A DNA stretch of 64,000 nucleotides from Planctomycetota bacterium (GTDB lineage: Bacteria; Planctomycetota; Planctomycetia; Pirellulales; UBA7805). The translations under genes were made by a program, and so were the position numbers. Numbering within the stretch: position 1 is the first letter of the stretch; each line of letters opens with the position of its first letter. The notes beneath the pieces are model-generated. The model was given only the letters and a program-made list of their open reading frames with translations, ran no database searches and was not told the origin of the DNA. The DNA is taken from the NCBI GenBank assembly GCA_021413705.1, contig JAIOPX010000194.1:1-64000 (forward strand). Direction: 5' to 3'. Below, piece by piece: positions 1 to 9,325 of the stretch.

Positions 1-2
1 AC

Positions 3-89
3 CTGACGGAACTCGGCCGACGCGTGACCGTGGCGGCATTGAAGCTGCGGGAACTCGTGCTGGTTCCCTCGCTGGCGCGACCCTGTTGA
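3..89 (+). other. Tail of an unidentified reading frame
   Basis: An open frame enters from the left edge and stops with TGA at 87-89, giving about 28 residues ending in SLARPC. I do not recognise it. It is in a different frame from the truncated DUF499 gene that follows and shows no similarity to the expected DUF499 N-terminus, so it probably belongs to whatever was joined here when that gene lost its start. Confidence 0.25.
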
Positions 90-154
90 ACCGAGACAAA
101 TCATGACCAAATTGAGATCAAACAGATTCGTAAGGTACTAAGCCGATCGAGAAG

Positions 155-2812
155 GTGGCGGGCATCGTGGGCCCGGACATGGGAGCCAGCGATGGCATCG
201 ATCATGGCGATGTGTGCACACACACAATCTGGGGAGAGATTGCGTACCAGATCGGGAAAAAGGCCGGTTACGAACTGATGCGGGCCGACGACGAACAGCG
301 GACCGCGCCGGGCACCCAGGTCTGGCAGAAGCTGATCGGTGACGATCCGGCCCTGATCATGATTGATGAAATCGCGTACTACCTGCGGGTGGCACGCGGG
401 GCGAAGTACGCGGTCGGCAAGACGAGTCTGGCCGAGCAGACGGTAGCGTTTCTGATGTCGCTGATGAAGTTCGTCGGCGAGAGTAAGCGGGCCGTCCTGG
501 TTTACACGCTCGCAGATTCCTCGGACGCATTCGGCAAGGAGGCCGACGAGTTGAGGGAAGAGCTGGCTGAGGCCCGGAGTGTGTCGGCGCGTCAAGAGCA
601 CGTCCTCACTCCTACGGCGGAGAACGAAATCAGCGCCATCGTGACCCACCGGTTGTTCTCCAAGACCGACCGGAAGGCGGCCGAAGGCACGGCGGACGAG
701 TTCTTGGCCTACTACCGGCGGCAGGTTGACCAGAACACAGATCTGCCAACCCGCGCGACACGCTCGGAATACCGGGACGAAATTGCGACCGACTATCCGT
801 TTCATCCTGAACTGCTGACGACCCTGAACCGCAAGACCTCCACGATTCCGAACTTCCAGAAGACGCGAGGCATCCTGCGACTACTTGCGCTGACCGTCCG
901 GGATCTGTGGGCACAGAAACCCAAAGACTGCTACCTGATCTCCACGTTTCATCTGAATCTGGGTCTGGAGCAGGTTGCCAATGACCTGACGAGCCGGCTG
1001 GACCGGCCCGCGTTCAAACAGGTTGTCGAGGCGGACATCGTAAGCCCGCGCAAAGGATCTCTGTCCCATGCACAGGAGATCGACCGGGAGTGGCTGGAGG
1101 CCGGGAAGCCTCCCTACGCCCGGCGAGTGGCCACCACCGCTTTTCTGCACAGCATCGTGCAGACGGGCCAGAGCGGGGCCGATCCTGCCGATCTGCGACT
1201 GGCGTCCATCGAACCCAGCGATGATCCGGCCCTCGTCGATAAGGCGATGCAGAAGCTCGTCGATTCCTGCTGGTTCTTCGATTACGACGGGTTGCGGTAT
1301 CGGTTCAAGACCGAGCCCTCGCTCCGTAAGGTCGTCGATGACGAGATGGGGATGGTTGGTAAGGTCAAGGCAAAGTCCGAACTTGATGAGCGCACCCGGA
1401 AGGTTTGGAAGAAAGGGATCTTCACGCCCGTGTTCTTTCCTGTCGAAGCCGAAGACGTGGACGACGATGCCCAGGCCCCCAAACTGGCAGTCATTCACTA
1501 TGACTCCACCGCAGTCAAGGTGACCAGTGCCGCCCAGCCCCCGGAACAGGTCATCAAGCTCTTCGAGCATTCGGGGTCCATGGAGGGATATCGCACCTAC
1601 AAGAACAACGTCGTCTTCCTGGTTGCCGATGAGGACCAGGTCGACCGCATGGTTGACGTGGCCCAGCGGTATCTGGCCGTCCGGCGAATCGTGGGCGACG
1701 CCGATCGGATGCGGCAGTTCAACAACGAACAGGCAGACAAGCTCAAGAAGATGGCTGATGCGGCGGAACTGGATTTACGCATCGCCATCACGAAGGGATA
1801 CCGCCACTTCTACTACCCGTCGGCCGATGCCTCGCGGAAGGCCGCTAATCTTGCTTATCAGCTCCTCCAGCCCGATGAACAAGGCGATGTTGAGCAGGAC
1901 CAGACGGAAGTGGTCCTCCGCGTTCTTCGTACCCTGGACAAGGTGCTGACCGCCGATCAGGACAAGCCGCTCAATCCTCAATACGTGAAAGCCAAAGCGT
2001 GGCCGGCCAACACCACGACCATGACCACCGAGGACTTGCGGCGCGCATTCGCGCAGCGATTGGGCCTGAAGATGCTGCTGGATATCAACCAGCTCAAGCG
2101 GACGATCAAGGACGGCGTCACCAAGGGCATCTGGATCTATTACCCATCCGATGAGGGTATTGCATACGGGCCGCCGTCCCCGGCACCGATGATCCAAATC
2201 GGAGAGGACGCGACGCTCTACACGCCTGAGGAGGCCGTGAAGCTAGGCCTCAAGATTAAGGGGACCGAAGCGAAGGATCCGGAAGTATGTCCGGTCTGCG
2301 GCAAGAGCCCCTGCACCTGCGGCGAAGACGACGACCCCAAGCCCCAGCCGACCAGGTTCTCAGCGGAGGGTGGGCCATCACAGGTGTTCCAGGCAATCGC
2401 CGACCAATGCCAGGACCATCAGGTGAAGAAGTTGTCGCGGGTCTTCCTCCGCCTGGAAGGCATGGGCAAGGATGCAGCCCGCGATGTTCGCTCCCTGGGG
2501 CTGGCGATTCCCCAGATGGGGAAGGCGACATTCAGCCTGGAAAAGAAGATGGTGCTGGAGTTCGGCGGCGGCGAGCGGCTGAACATCGATTTCGCGGGCT
2601 CATGGGACCGCTACAAGCGACTGAAGACGGTCACCGACACCTTGAGCCAGGAAGCGGCCAATGCCAGTGTGAAGTTTGGCTTGAAGGCCGAGTTTGACCA
2701 GGGCCTCGAAGTCGGCGGCGAACAGTTCCAGACCATCAAAGATGTCCTGACGAATCTGAGCATCGGCAAGATCAGGGTTGACGTGGAAAAGAAAGAGATG
2801 GAGACAAAGTAG
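155..2812 (+). CDS. DUF499 (COG1483) AAA+ ATPase, N-terminally truncated
   Basis: Large ATPase of the DUF499 family, a partner of DUF1156 methyltransferases in defence-type clusters. The frame begins at a GTG and the in-frame stop TAA is at 131-133, yet the codons between them (TKPIEK) already look like coding sequence. The first recognisable block (HTIWGEIAYQIG) and Walker B (ALIMIDEIAYYLR, about residues 67-79) align with residues 150-205 of the second DUF499 protein at 30922-33774. About 125 residues including the FGGGKSH-type Walker A are therefore missing. A zinc-ribbon-like cluster (CPVCGKSPCTCG) lies near residue 710. The remaining 885 codons are intact, so the truncation may be recent. 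The stop overlaps the next gene. Family assignment is firm; whether the product is active is doubtful. Confidence 0.8.
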   Translation: MAGIVGPDMGASDGIDHGDVCTHTIWGEIAYQIGKKAGYELMRADDEQRTAPGTQVWQKLIGDDPALIMIDEIAYYLRVARGAKYAVGKTSLAEQTVAFLMSLMKFVGESKRAVLVYTLADSSDAFGKEADELREELAEARSVSARQEHVLTPTAENEISAIVTHRLFSKTDRKAAEGTADEFLAYYRRQVDQNTDLPTRATRSEYRDEIATDYPFHPELLTTLNRKTSTIPNFQKTRGILRLLALTVRDLWAQKPKDCYLISTFHLNLGLEQVANDLTSRLDRPAFKQVVEADIVSPRKGSLSHAQEIDREWLEAGKPPYARRVATTAFLHSIVQTGQSGADPADLRLASIEPSDDPALVDKAMQKLVDSCWFFDYDGLRYRFKTEPSLRKVVDDEMGMVGKVKAKSELDERTRKVWKKGIFTPVFFPVEAEDVDDDAQAPKLAVIHYDSTAVKVTSAAQPPEQVIKLFEHSGSMEGYRTYKNNVVFLVADEDQVDRMVDVAQRYLAVRRIVGDADRMRQFNNEQADKLKKMADAAELDLRIAITKGYRHFYYPSADASRKAANLAYQLLQPDEQGDVEQDQTEVVLRVLRTLDKVLTADQDKPLNPQYVKAKAWPANTTTMTTEDLRRAFAQRLGLKMLLDINQLKRTIKDGVTKGIWIYYPSDEGIAYGPPSPAPMIQIGEDATLYTPEEAVKLGLKIKGTEAKDPEVCPVCGKSPCTCGEDDDPKPQPTRFSAEGGPSQVFQAIADQCQDHQVKKLSRVFLRLEGMGKDAARDVRSLGLAIPQMGKATFSLEKKMVLEFGGGERLNIDFAGSWDRYKRLKTVTDTLSQEAANASVKFGLKAEFDQGLEVGGEQFQTIKDVLTNLSIGKIRVDVEKKEMETK

Positions 2813-3267
2813 TGGCAGAGCAGTCGTTTGAGCTACGGGTGGCCGCGGACCGGCCAGACGAGTACGGCCTGGCGCTGTTTCGCCGGAGGCGTCCCGGCGA
2901 GCGCGCTACCGACCCCGGTTCCGACGGGGATAAGTTGTGGCAACTGGTCGTGCGAGTTTACGGCACTCCGATGAAAGCGGTGCTCGATAAGGTGCTGGCG
3001 ACCCTGAAGCACGCGGGATACCGGCCGTCGGACTTGTCCCGCAGCCGCAAGGTGCCCTTCGTTCTGAAAGAGGCGGCCGGTGTACGCCTTGGCTTGATCT
3101 TCCTGGCCGTCAAACCTCTGCGGAAAACGACTCGCATGTCCGACGTGGCTGAGCACATCGACGGCATGAGCGACGAAGAGGCCTATTACTGGTTCAGCAA
3201 GACCGCCAACGCCGAACACGGGCGGCGGTCCCAGCGAGCGTTACGGATTCTGATGGCAAAGGAGTAG
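2812..3267 (+). CDS. Small DUF499-associated protein, unknown function
   Basis: A 151-residue protein starting at a GTG that overlaps the DUF499 stop codon, so the two are almost certainly translationally coupled. The sequence is soluble-looking, basic in the middle, with a C-terminal block EEAYYWFSKTAN followed by an Arg-rich end (RRSQRALRIL). I do not recognise catalytic motifs. Its position directly after a DUF499 gene suggests a dedicated partner or adaptor. No equivalent is present in the second cluster of this window. Confidence 0.75.
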   Translation: MAEQSFELRVAADRPDEYGLALFRRRRPGERATDPGSDGDKLWQLVVRVYGTPMKAVLDKVLATLKHAGYRPSDLSRSRKVPFVLKEAAGVRLGLIFLAVKPLRKTTRMSDVAEHIDGMSDEEAYYWFSKTANAEHGRRSQRALRILMAKE

Positions 3268-3273
3268 CATCCA

Positions 3274-5010
3274 ATGATTGAGCCCAAGTACGGCACGCTT
3301 CAAACGATGTTCGCAGATCGCGTTTTCAGGATTCCACATTATCAGCGATTCTACAGTTGGCACCGGAAGCAGAGGCAGGATCTTTTTGAAGACCTGCGGA
3401 AGCTTGCTTCCCAAGGCGGGGACAATCATCATTTCATGGCGACAATCGTATGCCATCGCACGAAAGAGATTCGCGCGGTCGGGGGAGAAGAATATCGTCT
3501 CTACGACATAGTAGACGGGCAGCAACGGCTCACGACCCTCATACTGATCTTGAAGGGCATTCAACTGGCGCTGAACGAGAATGCGGAAGAACGAAAGGAC
3601 CTTGCCCTTCTGCTGTTAAAGCGAGACGGGAACCTTATTCTGCTTCAGACCAACAACGCTAACGAGCATATATTCAACGCGTTTCTCCGTGAAGGTCGCG
3701 AGCCATCAGCATCGGAGATCAAGACACAAGCCGATGTGAACTTGCGAAACGCCATTCGAGATTGCCGGGCTTTCGTTGCTGATTGGGGGCACGACAAAGG
3801 CGAATTGCTATCGCTGCTGCGTTTGGTCAAGAACAGATTGGGTTTTGTCCTGTACGACACTGAAGACAGCCGAGCGGTGTACACGCTCTTCGAAGTTCTG
3901 AACAGTCGCGGGCTGGCGGTCGATTGGCTAGACAAATGCAAGAGCGTCCTCATGGGAAAGGCGTTCGAGTTGTCTCCCTCAACCCAAGCCGCAGAGGCGG
4001 CGATTGTGTCTCTGCAAAAGCTCTGGGGGAACATTTACCAAGAGCTCGCACAAGTCACTGTCTCTGGGGAAGAGGTCCTGCGCGTGGCAGCGACATTAAA
4101 ATACGGGCCCATGAGAGGGAAGCCTCTCCAAGCGGAGCTCGCGTTAGAACGATTTCGGGCGGACTGCAAAGAACCGGATCATCCGCGTCAGCTCACCATG
4201 ATGATTCTTGATGCAACGAAGAAACTAATTTTGTTGGAAAGCAACGTGTTTTTGGGGCCTGTAACGGATGTTTTGCACGCTCGGATACTTGCCGTTGCGC
4301 TGATGTCAACTACTTGTCTTAACGACAACGAGCGCCGTCGCGCGTTGGACCAGTGGGAAAGAGTCACGTTTCGGATCTTTGGTCTTGCCGGCAAGGACTC
4401 TCGAAACGAGGTCGGCACTTACGTCCGACTGGCGAACAAGGTCAACAATGGTGCGGAGGGCGCGAGCCGTTACAGCGAGATCACCAGTTCTCTTCGGGAA
4501 CTCGGCCAAGATTATTCCATCGATGACGTGGTAGCGCAGGGTTTAGCAGGAAAGAGTTGCTATGCCACCTCACCAGAACTGTGCAGATACGTGCTTTGGA
4601 AGTACGAGGAGCATCTGGCGGCAAAATCCGGGAAAGGTGGCACGGTGGATGAGCATGTGCGGCGGGAAATCTGGCGCATGCGAGCGGGTGATTCCGTCGA
4701 GCACATCTTTCCACAGAACCCTGAGCCTGGTGGCGCTTGGGACGGCAAAATGCGTAGAGGCACCAAGAAGCCGGAACCTATCGAAAAACACGTACACCGA
4801 ATCGGGAACCTGCTGTTGCTGCCCGAAGAGTTGAATGAGGAAGCCCGTCGGCAAGGCTTCCGTCAGAAAAAGGAAGTATATCAGCGGCATAACTTGCGGA
4901 TGGTGCAGGAGGTCCTACGAGCTAGCGACTGGAGCTTAGATGACATTGAGGCGCGCGAAGCCCGCATTGTCAAGTGGGCAAAGTCTACGTGGGCTGACTT
5001 GGCTGACTGA
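3274..5010 (+). CDS. GmrSD-like DUF262/DUF1524 nuclease
   Basis: A 578-residue protein with a DUF262 N-domain and a DUF1524 C-domain, the architecture of type IV restriction proteins such as GmrSD. The DUF262 part shows FRIPHYQRFYSW near residue 20 and the VDGQQRLTT motif near residue 80, which in this family belongs to a ParB-like nucleotide-binding fold. The C-terminal HNH/His-Me type motif is VEHIFPQNPE near residue 474, followed by HRIGNLLLL. Such proteins cleave modified DNA in known cases; here the substrate is not evident. It sits 6 bp after the small DUF499 partner and 41 bp before the methyltransferase, in the same operon, so it may act as a nuclease effector of the module. Confidence 0.85.
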   Translation: MIEPKYGTLQTMFADRVFRIPHYQRFYSWHRKQRQDLFEDLRKLASQGGDNHHFMATIVCHRTKEIRAVGGEEYRLYDIVDGQQRLTTLILILKGIQLALNENAEERKDLALLLLKRDGNLILLQTNNANEHIFNAFLREGREPSASEIKTQADVNLRNAIRDCRAFVADWGHDKGELLSLLRLVKNRLGFVLYDTEDSRAVYTLFEVLNSRGLAVDWLDKCKSVLMGKAFELSPSTQAAEAAIVSLQKLWGNIYQELAQVTVSGEEVLRVAATLKYGPMRGKPLQAELALERFRADCKEPDHPRQLTMMILDATKKLILLESNVFLGPVTDVLHARILAVALMSTTCLNDNERRRALDQWERVTFRIFGLAGKDSRNEVGTYVRLANKVNNGAEGASRYSEITSSLRELGQDYSIDDVVAQGLAGKSCYATSPELCRYVLWKYEEHLAAKSGKGGTVDEHVRREIWRMRAGDSVEHIFPQNPEPGGAWDGKMRRGTKKPEPIEKHVHRIGNLLLLPEELNEEARRQGFRQKKEVYQRHNLRMVQEVLRASDWSLDDIEAREARIVKWAKSTWADLAD

Positions 5011-5051
5011 CCGGCGAAAGCAATGCCGTGTGCGAGACTAGAGGCGAGGGA

Positions 5052-8018
5052 ATGACTAACACAAAGCCGAAGTTACTGATCGAGCAGTGGCTCCCCATCG
5101 CCGCTATTGGTGCCGAGTGCATGCGAGAGCGTGGAGCATCATCGGCGTTGCCGCCGCTGTACTTTCTGCATGTCTGGTGGGCTCGGCGGCCCCTGACGGT
5201 CAGCCGGGCAGCCATTCTTGCCAGCTTGTTGCCGGCTTACCCCGTCGATGGTGATCCCGATGTCCCGGCGTGGCCTGCGAGCTTCAGAAAGCAGTTCCCA
5301 ACTTTCGACAGCTACCAGGCTTGGTTCAAGAGGCTGTTAGGCATCGTCGGAGACCCAGTGCAGGGACGTAAGCTGATCGAGTGGGCAAAGACGAAGAGCC
5401 TTAAGTTGAAAGTGCATCCTTACGGCTATCCGAGGGCATTCACCACAAATCCAACTGAAGATCAGCTTCGAGTCCTGTACGAAATGCTGGAGTGGACTTG
5501 GGGGTCGAGAACCATCACTTTCTGCGATCCCATGTCCGGCGGCGGCAGCATTCCCTTTGAGGCTCTTCGGTACGGCCTCTCGGTAAATGCAAATGAGCTA
5601 AATCCAGTTGCGAGCGTGATTCTACGGGCGTCCCTCACTTACCCTGCAAAATTTGGCAATGAGCTGGTCGCCGAGATCAAGCGATATGGGGCCCTATGGC
5701 GTAACGCAACGCGAAAACGTCTGGAGCGTTTCTTTCCCCTACTGACTGATCGCGAGAACATCTTCGCATACGTTTGGGCACGAACCGTCGCCTGTCCCAT
5801 CACGGGTCATGCTGTCCCACTGTCCCTAAGTTGGTGGGTTCGAAAGGGCAGCGATCCCGTCGCTGTGCAGTTGGTTCCGCAAGTGGCGACGGGGCGCTGC
5901 CGATTCAAGATTGTTCGCGGTCGTGACGCTTGCGCCAAAGCGAAACCCGATGCTGGCACCATCAAGCGGGGCGTGGCGATAAGCCCTTGGACGGGCGAGG
6001 CCATCGAGGGTGATTACATTAAGCAGGAGGCGAAAGCTGGCAGGATGGGACAGCAGCTTTACGCCGTTTGCATCAAGACAGATGGGGGAGTCGACTTCCG
6101 TGCCCCCACGGAGGCAGACGAATCAGCGATGGAGGAAGCCTCAAAGGAACTCCGGCGCCACCGTATAGAATGGGAGGCTGCCGGGCTGCTGCCCACGGAA
6201 CCTTACCCCACGCCTTCAAGTGACATGCGGCCGATCAACTTCGGCATGCCCACATGGGCGGACTTCTACTCGCCGCGGCAGCTTCTATCGCACGTCGTCT
6301 ACCTCGATGAACTGAGAAAGCTGCATGAGAAGATCAAAACTGAGATCGCGCCCGACAAAGCGGAGGCGCTGATTACTTACTTGGCTATCGCTCTGGACAA
6401 AGGAGCCGATCGCAACTCCTATATGTCGCGTTGGATTCCGCAGCGGGGGATTCTCGCAAACACCTTCGACAGGCATGGTTTCCCGATCAAGTGGAGCTTC
6501 GGTGAGTTTGATGCTGCCCACAATATGTGTGGTTGGATAATCGATCAGGTCGTCGACAGCGTATCGGGCATTGCGCAGTTGCTCCAAGGCCTGCACAGTC
6601 CGCTCTTTGGGGAGTCGGGCCATTCACCCGTTGATCGGCTGAAAGTCACTAGGGGCAAGGCCCAGGATCTGCGGGAGATAAAAGACGGTGAGATTCGCCT
6701 AATCTGCGTGGATCCCCCGTATTACGACAATGTTCAGTATGCTGAGTGCAGTGACTACTTCTATGTTTGGTTACGCAGGTCGTTGGGCGAGGTGCACCCC
6801 GATCTCTTTGGCGCCTTTGAACTGACACCTAAAGATGAAGAGGCGGTGGCCAACCCTGCTAGGTTCCAGGTGGCCTCCTCAACCAAGCGAAGGGAACTCG
6901 CAGAGCAAGACTATGAGAACAAAATGGCGGCCGCGTTCCGAGAAATGAATCGTGTGCTCGCCGATGATGGCGTCTTGACGGTGATGTTCACCCACAAAAG
7001 GGTCGAGGCTTGGGACACGTTGGGCACGGCATTGATATCAGCCGGCTTCAAGATCGACTCGTCTTGGCCCGTCCACACGGAGTTCGCCAACGCTCTCCAC
7101 CAGGCGAAGAAGAACGCCGCTGCAAGTACGATTCTCCTCACGTGCCGCAAACGTCGCGAGAGTACAGAACCGGCCTGGTGGGAGGACCTAAAGTCGAAGG
7201 TTCGAGAAACCGCCAGAGAAAAGGCCACGGAGTTTCAATCGCTTGGGATTGACGGCGTGGATCTGTACATCAGCACATTCGGCCCGGTGCTATCAGTCAT
7301 CTCCGAGAATTGGCCGGTACTGACCAGTGAGAGCGACCCGAAGACTGGCGATCCGTTGCCGTTGAAGCCGGGAGACGCGTTGGACCTGGCCCGACAGGAA
7401 GTGGTCAACCTGCGAAAGCAGGGACTCTTGCTCGGACGAGCGGTGGAGTTCGACCCGATTACTGACTGGTACCTGATGGCTTGGGATGCGTTCAAGGCCC
7501 AGGAGTTTCCGGCCGACGAGGCCCGAAAACTGGCATTGGCCCTGGGGCTGGACCTGGAGCGGAACATCATCCGCGAAAAGCGGCTGGTAACGAAGAAGTC
7601 CGCCAGCGTAGTGCTAGCCCTTCCGGCCGCACGCCGGAAGAAGGACATGGTGGACGAGGACGCCGAGCGGTTCGTCCATCTGATCGATGCCCTCCACACA
7701 GCCATGATGATCTACGACGAGGAGGGATCCAAGGCCTGCAAGGTCTTCGTAGATCGCCAGGGCCTGCGGAACGATGGCCGGATCAAGGCGCTGGTGGAAG
7801 CCCTGATGAACGCCATCCCCACCACCCGCGACAAGAAGAACCAATTCCTCCGGCCCGAAATGACCACCCTGGAGGCCATGCGGCTACTGTTCTGGCCCGA
7901 CCTCCCGGCGCCCAAGGAAGAGGAACCACCGAAGATTCCGGAGATCCAAGGGTCGCTCTTCGGCGGAACCGAGGAGGTAGAGGACGCCGAAGAGGAACAA
8001 GAAGACGAGGATGAATAG
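5052..8018 (+). CDS. DUF1156 adenine-specific DNA methyltransferase (module 1)
   Basis: A 988-residue COG1743-type methylase predicted to methylate adenine N6. The N-terminal DUF1156 signature is LHVWWARRPLTVSRAA (residues 39-54). The SAM-binding motif is DPMSGGGSIP near residue 158 and the catalytic motif IV is DPPYYDNVQY near residue 554. I chose the ATG at 5052 because it has a purine-rich site (GAGGCGAGGG) just upstream and because the DUF1156 block begins ten residues later. The C-terminus is acidic (EEVEDAEEEQEDEDE). Its paralogue in this window (35037-38207) keeps the same N-terminal and motif IV blocks but differs strongly elsewhere. Confidence 0.9.
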   Translation: MTNTKPKLLIEQWLPIAAIGAECMRERGASSALPPLYFLHVWWARRPLTVSRAAILASLLPAYPVDGDPDVPAWPASFRKQFPTFDSYQAWFKRLLGIVGDPVQGRKLIEWAKTKSLKLKVHPYGYPRAFTTNPTEDQLRVLYEMLEWTWGSRTITFCDPMSGGGSIPFEALRYGLSVNANELNPVASVILRASLTYPAKFGNELVAEIKRYGALWRNATRKRLERFFPLLTDRENIFAYVWARTVACPITGHAVPLSLSWWVRKGSDPVAVQLVPQVATGRCRFKIVRGRDACAKAKPDAGTIKRGVAISPWTGEAIEGDYIKQEAKAGRMGQQLYAVCIKTDGGVDFRAPTEADESAMEEASKELRRHRIEWEAAGLLPTEPYPTPSSDMRPINFGMPTWADFYSPRQLLSHVVYLDELRKLHEKIKTEIAPDKAEALITYLAIALDKGADRNSYMSRWIPQRGILANTFDRHGFPIKWSFGEFDAAHNMCGWIIDQVVDSVSGIAQLLQGLHSPLFGESGHSPVDRLKVTRGKAQDLREIKDGEIRLICVDPPYYDNVQYAECSDYFYVWLRRSLGEVHPDLFGAFELTPKDEEAVANPARFQVASSTKRRELAEQDYENKMAAAFREMNRVLADDGVLTVMFTHKRVEAWDTLGTALISAGFKIDSSWPVHTEFANALHQAKKNAAASTILLTCRKRRESTEPAWWEDLKSKVRETAREKATEFQSLGIDGVDLYISTFGPVLSVISENWPVLTSESDPKTGDPLPLKPGDALDLARQEVVNLRKQGLLLGRAVEFDPITDWYLMAWDAFKAQEFPADEARKLALALGLDLERNIIREKRLVTKKSASVVLALPAARRKKDMVDEDAERFVHLIDALHTAMMIYDEEGSKACKVFVDRQGLRNDGRIKALVEALMNAIPTTRDKKNQFLRPEMTTLEAMRLLFWPDLPAPKEEEPPKIPEIQGSLFGGTEEVEDAEEEQEDEDE

Positions 8019-8090
8019 AAACGACCAGCCACGAACGGGCTGATTCTGGTAGAGCGGACACAATGCTGTAAGTCTTCGCGCGAGGTGCGT

Positions 8091-9173
8091 ATGTCAAAAC
8101 CCGGTCTCGATGGCGCCACGATCGGCCCTGTACTTAAGGAGAAGAGCAGCCATGTTGGCTGGTCAATGTGCATTGGTGCGGGCGTGTCAGTACCTGCGTT
8201 TCCAAGTTGGCCGGAGCTAGTGGAAAACCTTGTCAAGAAAGAACTCGGCGACGCCAGAGGCAAGACCGTTGCCGATGCGTTGCTCAAGCGATTCTCACCC
8301 GATGCGCTGATACAGGCAGCACACGATCGGTCAGGAAAGAATGACCGAAGGTTTGCGAAGGAGCTTAGTTCGATGCTTTATCGAACGCTAAAAAGCTCCC
8401 TAGGGCGTTCTGGGTGGGCGATTGCGAGGGAAGCATTGACGGCAGCGTCCCCGGGCGACCTTCAAATTAGTGATTGGACACGATTCCGCGATGGGGTCCG
8501 CCAAGCCTTTCCGGGCATGGCTTCCTTAGGCATCGCTGAGACCATTGTGGATCTACACGGCGAGAAGTTCGCCCCCCGGTCAATAATATCCTTCAATGCA
8601 GAAAGCGTCTTGTACGCTCTCGTACACGCCGAACACACGCTCCGATCGTACACGATTACTCCAAGCGGGGACGTTGCTTATCCGAAGCGTCTTTTGGATA
8701 GAGTCACGCACTCTGTGTCTTATCGTCGGCCCAATCGCATCCCCTACGTCTATTGTCATGGGCTTCTTCCTCTCGTCGGGAAAGCTGGAAAGCTAAAACC
8801 ACAGTCTGTAGATAAGCTCGTCTTTTCCGAAGCCGAGTATCTGGGGCTCGCTAACCGAAACTTCTCGTGGCATGCAAATGTGTTTGCTGAAGCGGCTCTT
8901 TTCCATTCGATGGTCTTTGTGGGGGTATCGCTATCCGATCCAAATATGCGCCGCTGGTTATCATGGATTCATGAGAACCGGAAGTCGGAGCTGAAGACAT
9001 TGCAGAAGTATAAAGGTGACTCCACGGTCCACTTCTGGGTTACCCTCCGCGCCCAAGACGACGAAACAAACTCCTGGATTGAGTCTAGTGTCTCTCACTT
9101 GGGTGTCCGGCTTGTGTGGATCAATGCGTGGGCAGAAACTTCCGCCACGCTACGGCGAATGCTTGGCCTGTAA
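8091..9173 (+). CDS. SIR2-like protein
   Basis: A 360-residue protein with SIR2-family features: the glycine-rich NAD-binding block CIGAGVSVPAFPSW near residues 26-39, YVYCHGLLPL in the middle, and GVSLSDPNMRRWL near residue 280, as in the SIR2_2 group found in defence genes such as ThsA, DSR and Sir2-Argonaute pairs. In those systems the domain hydrolyses NAD+ to stop phage growth. By inference this could be an NADase or an abortive-infection arm of the module. Start chosen at ATG 8091 with GAGG just upstream; a GTG two codons earlier is possible. It lies 72 bp after the methyltransferase and 152 bp before the helicase. Confidence 0.75.
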   Translation: MSKPGLDGATIGPVLKEKSSHVGWSMCIGAGVSVPAFPSWPELVENLVKKELGDARGKTVADALLKRFSPDALIQAAHDRSGKNDRRFAKELSSMLYRTLKSSLGRSGWAIAREALTAASPGDLQISDWTRFRDGVRQAFPGMASLGIAETIVDLHGEKFAPRSIISFNAESVLYALVHAEHTLRSYTITPSGDVAYPKRLLDRVTHSVSYRRPNRIPYVYCHGLLPLVGKAGKLKPQSVDKLVFSEAEYLGLANRNFSWHANVFAEAALFHSMVFVGVSLSDPNMRRWLSWIHENRKSELKTLQKYKGDSTVHFWVTLRAQDDETNSWIESSVSHLGVRLVWINAWAETSATLRRMLGL

Positions 9174-9325
9174 CATTGCATAATCACAACATGGCTTCCA
9201 CGACACGATTTCCAACTAATGGCTTGCTGTGGAGCGAGATGCGGGCTCGCGTGAAGTCCGGCCCGCGGATTCTCCTGGCGGTCTGGGCCCCAGCGCGCCG
9301 CGTGTCAAAAAAGAACAGGTAAATC

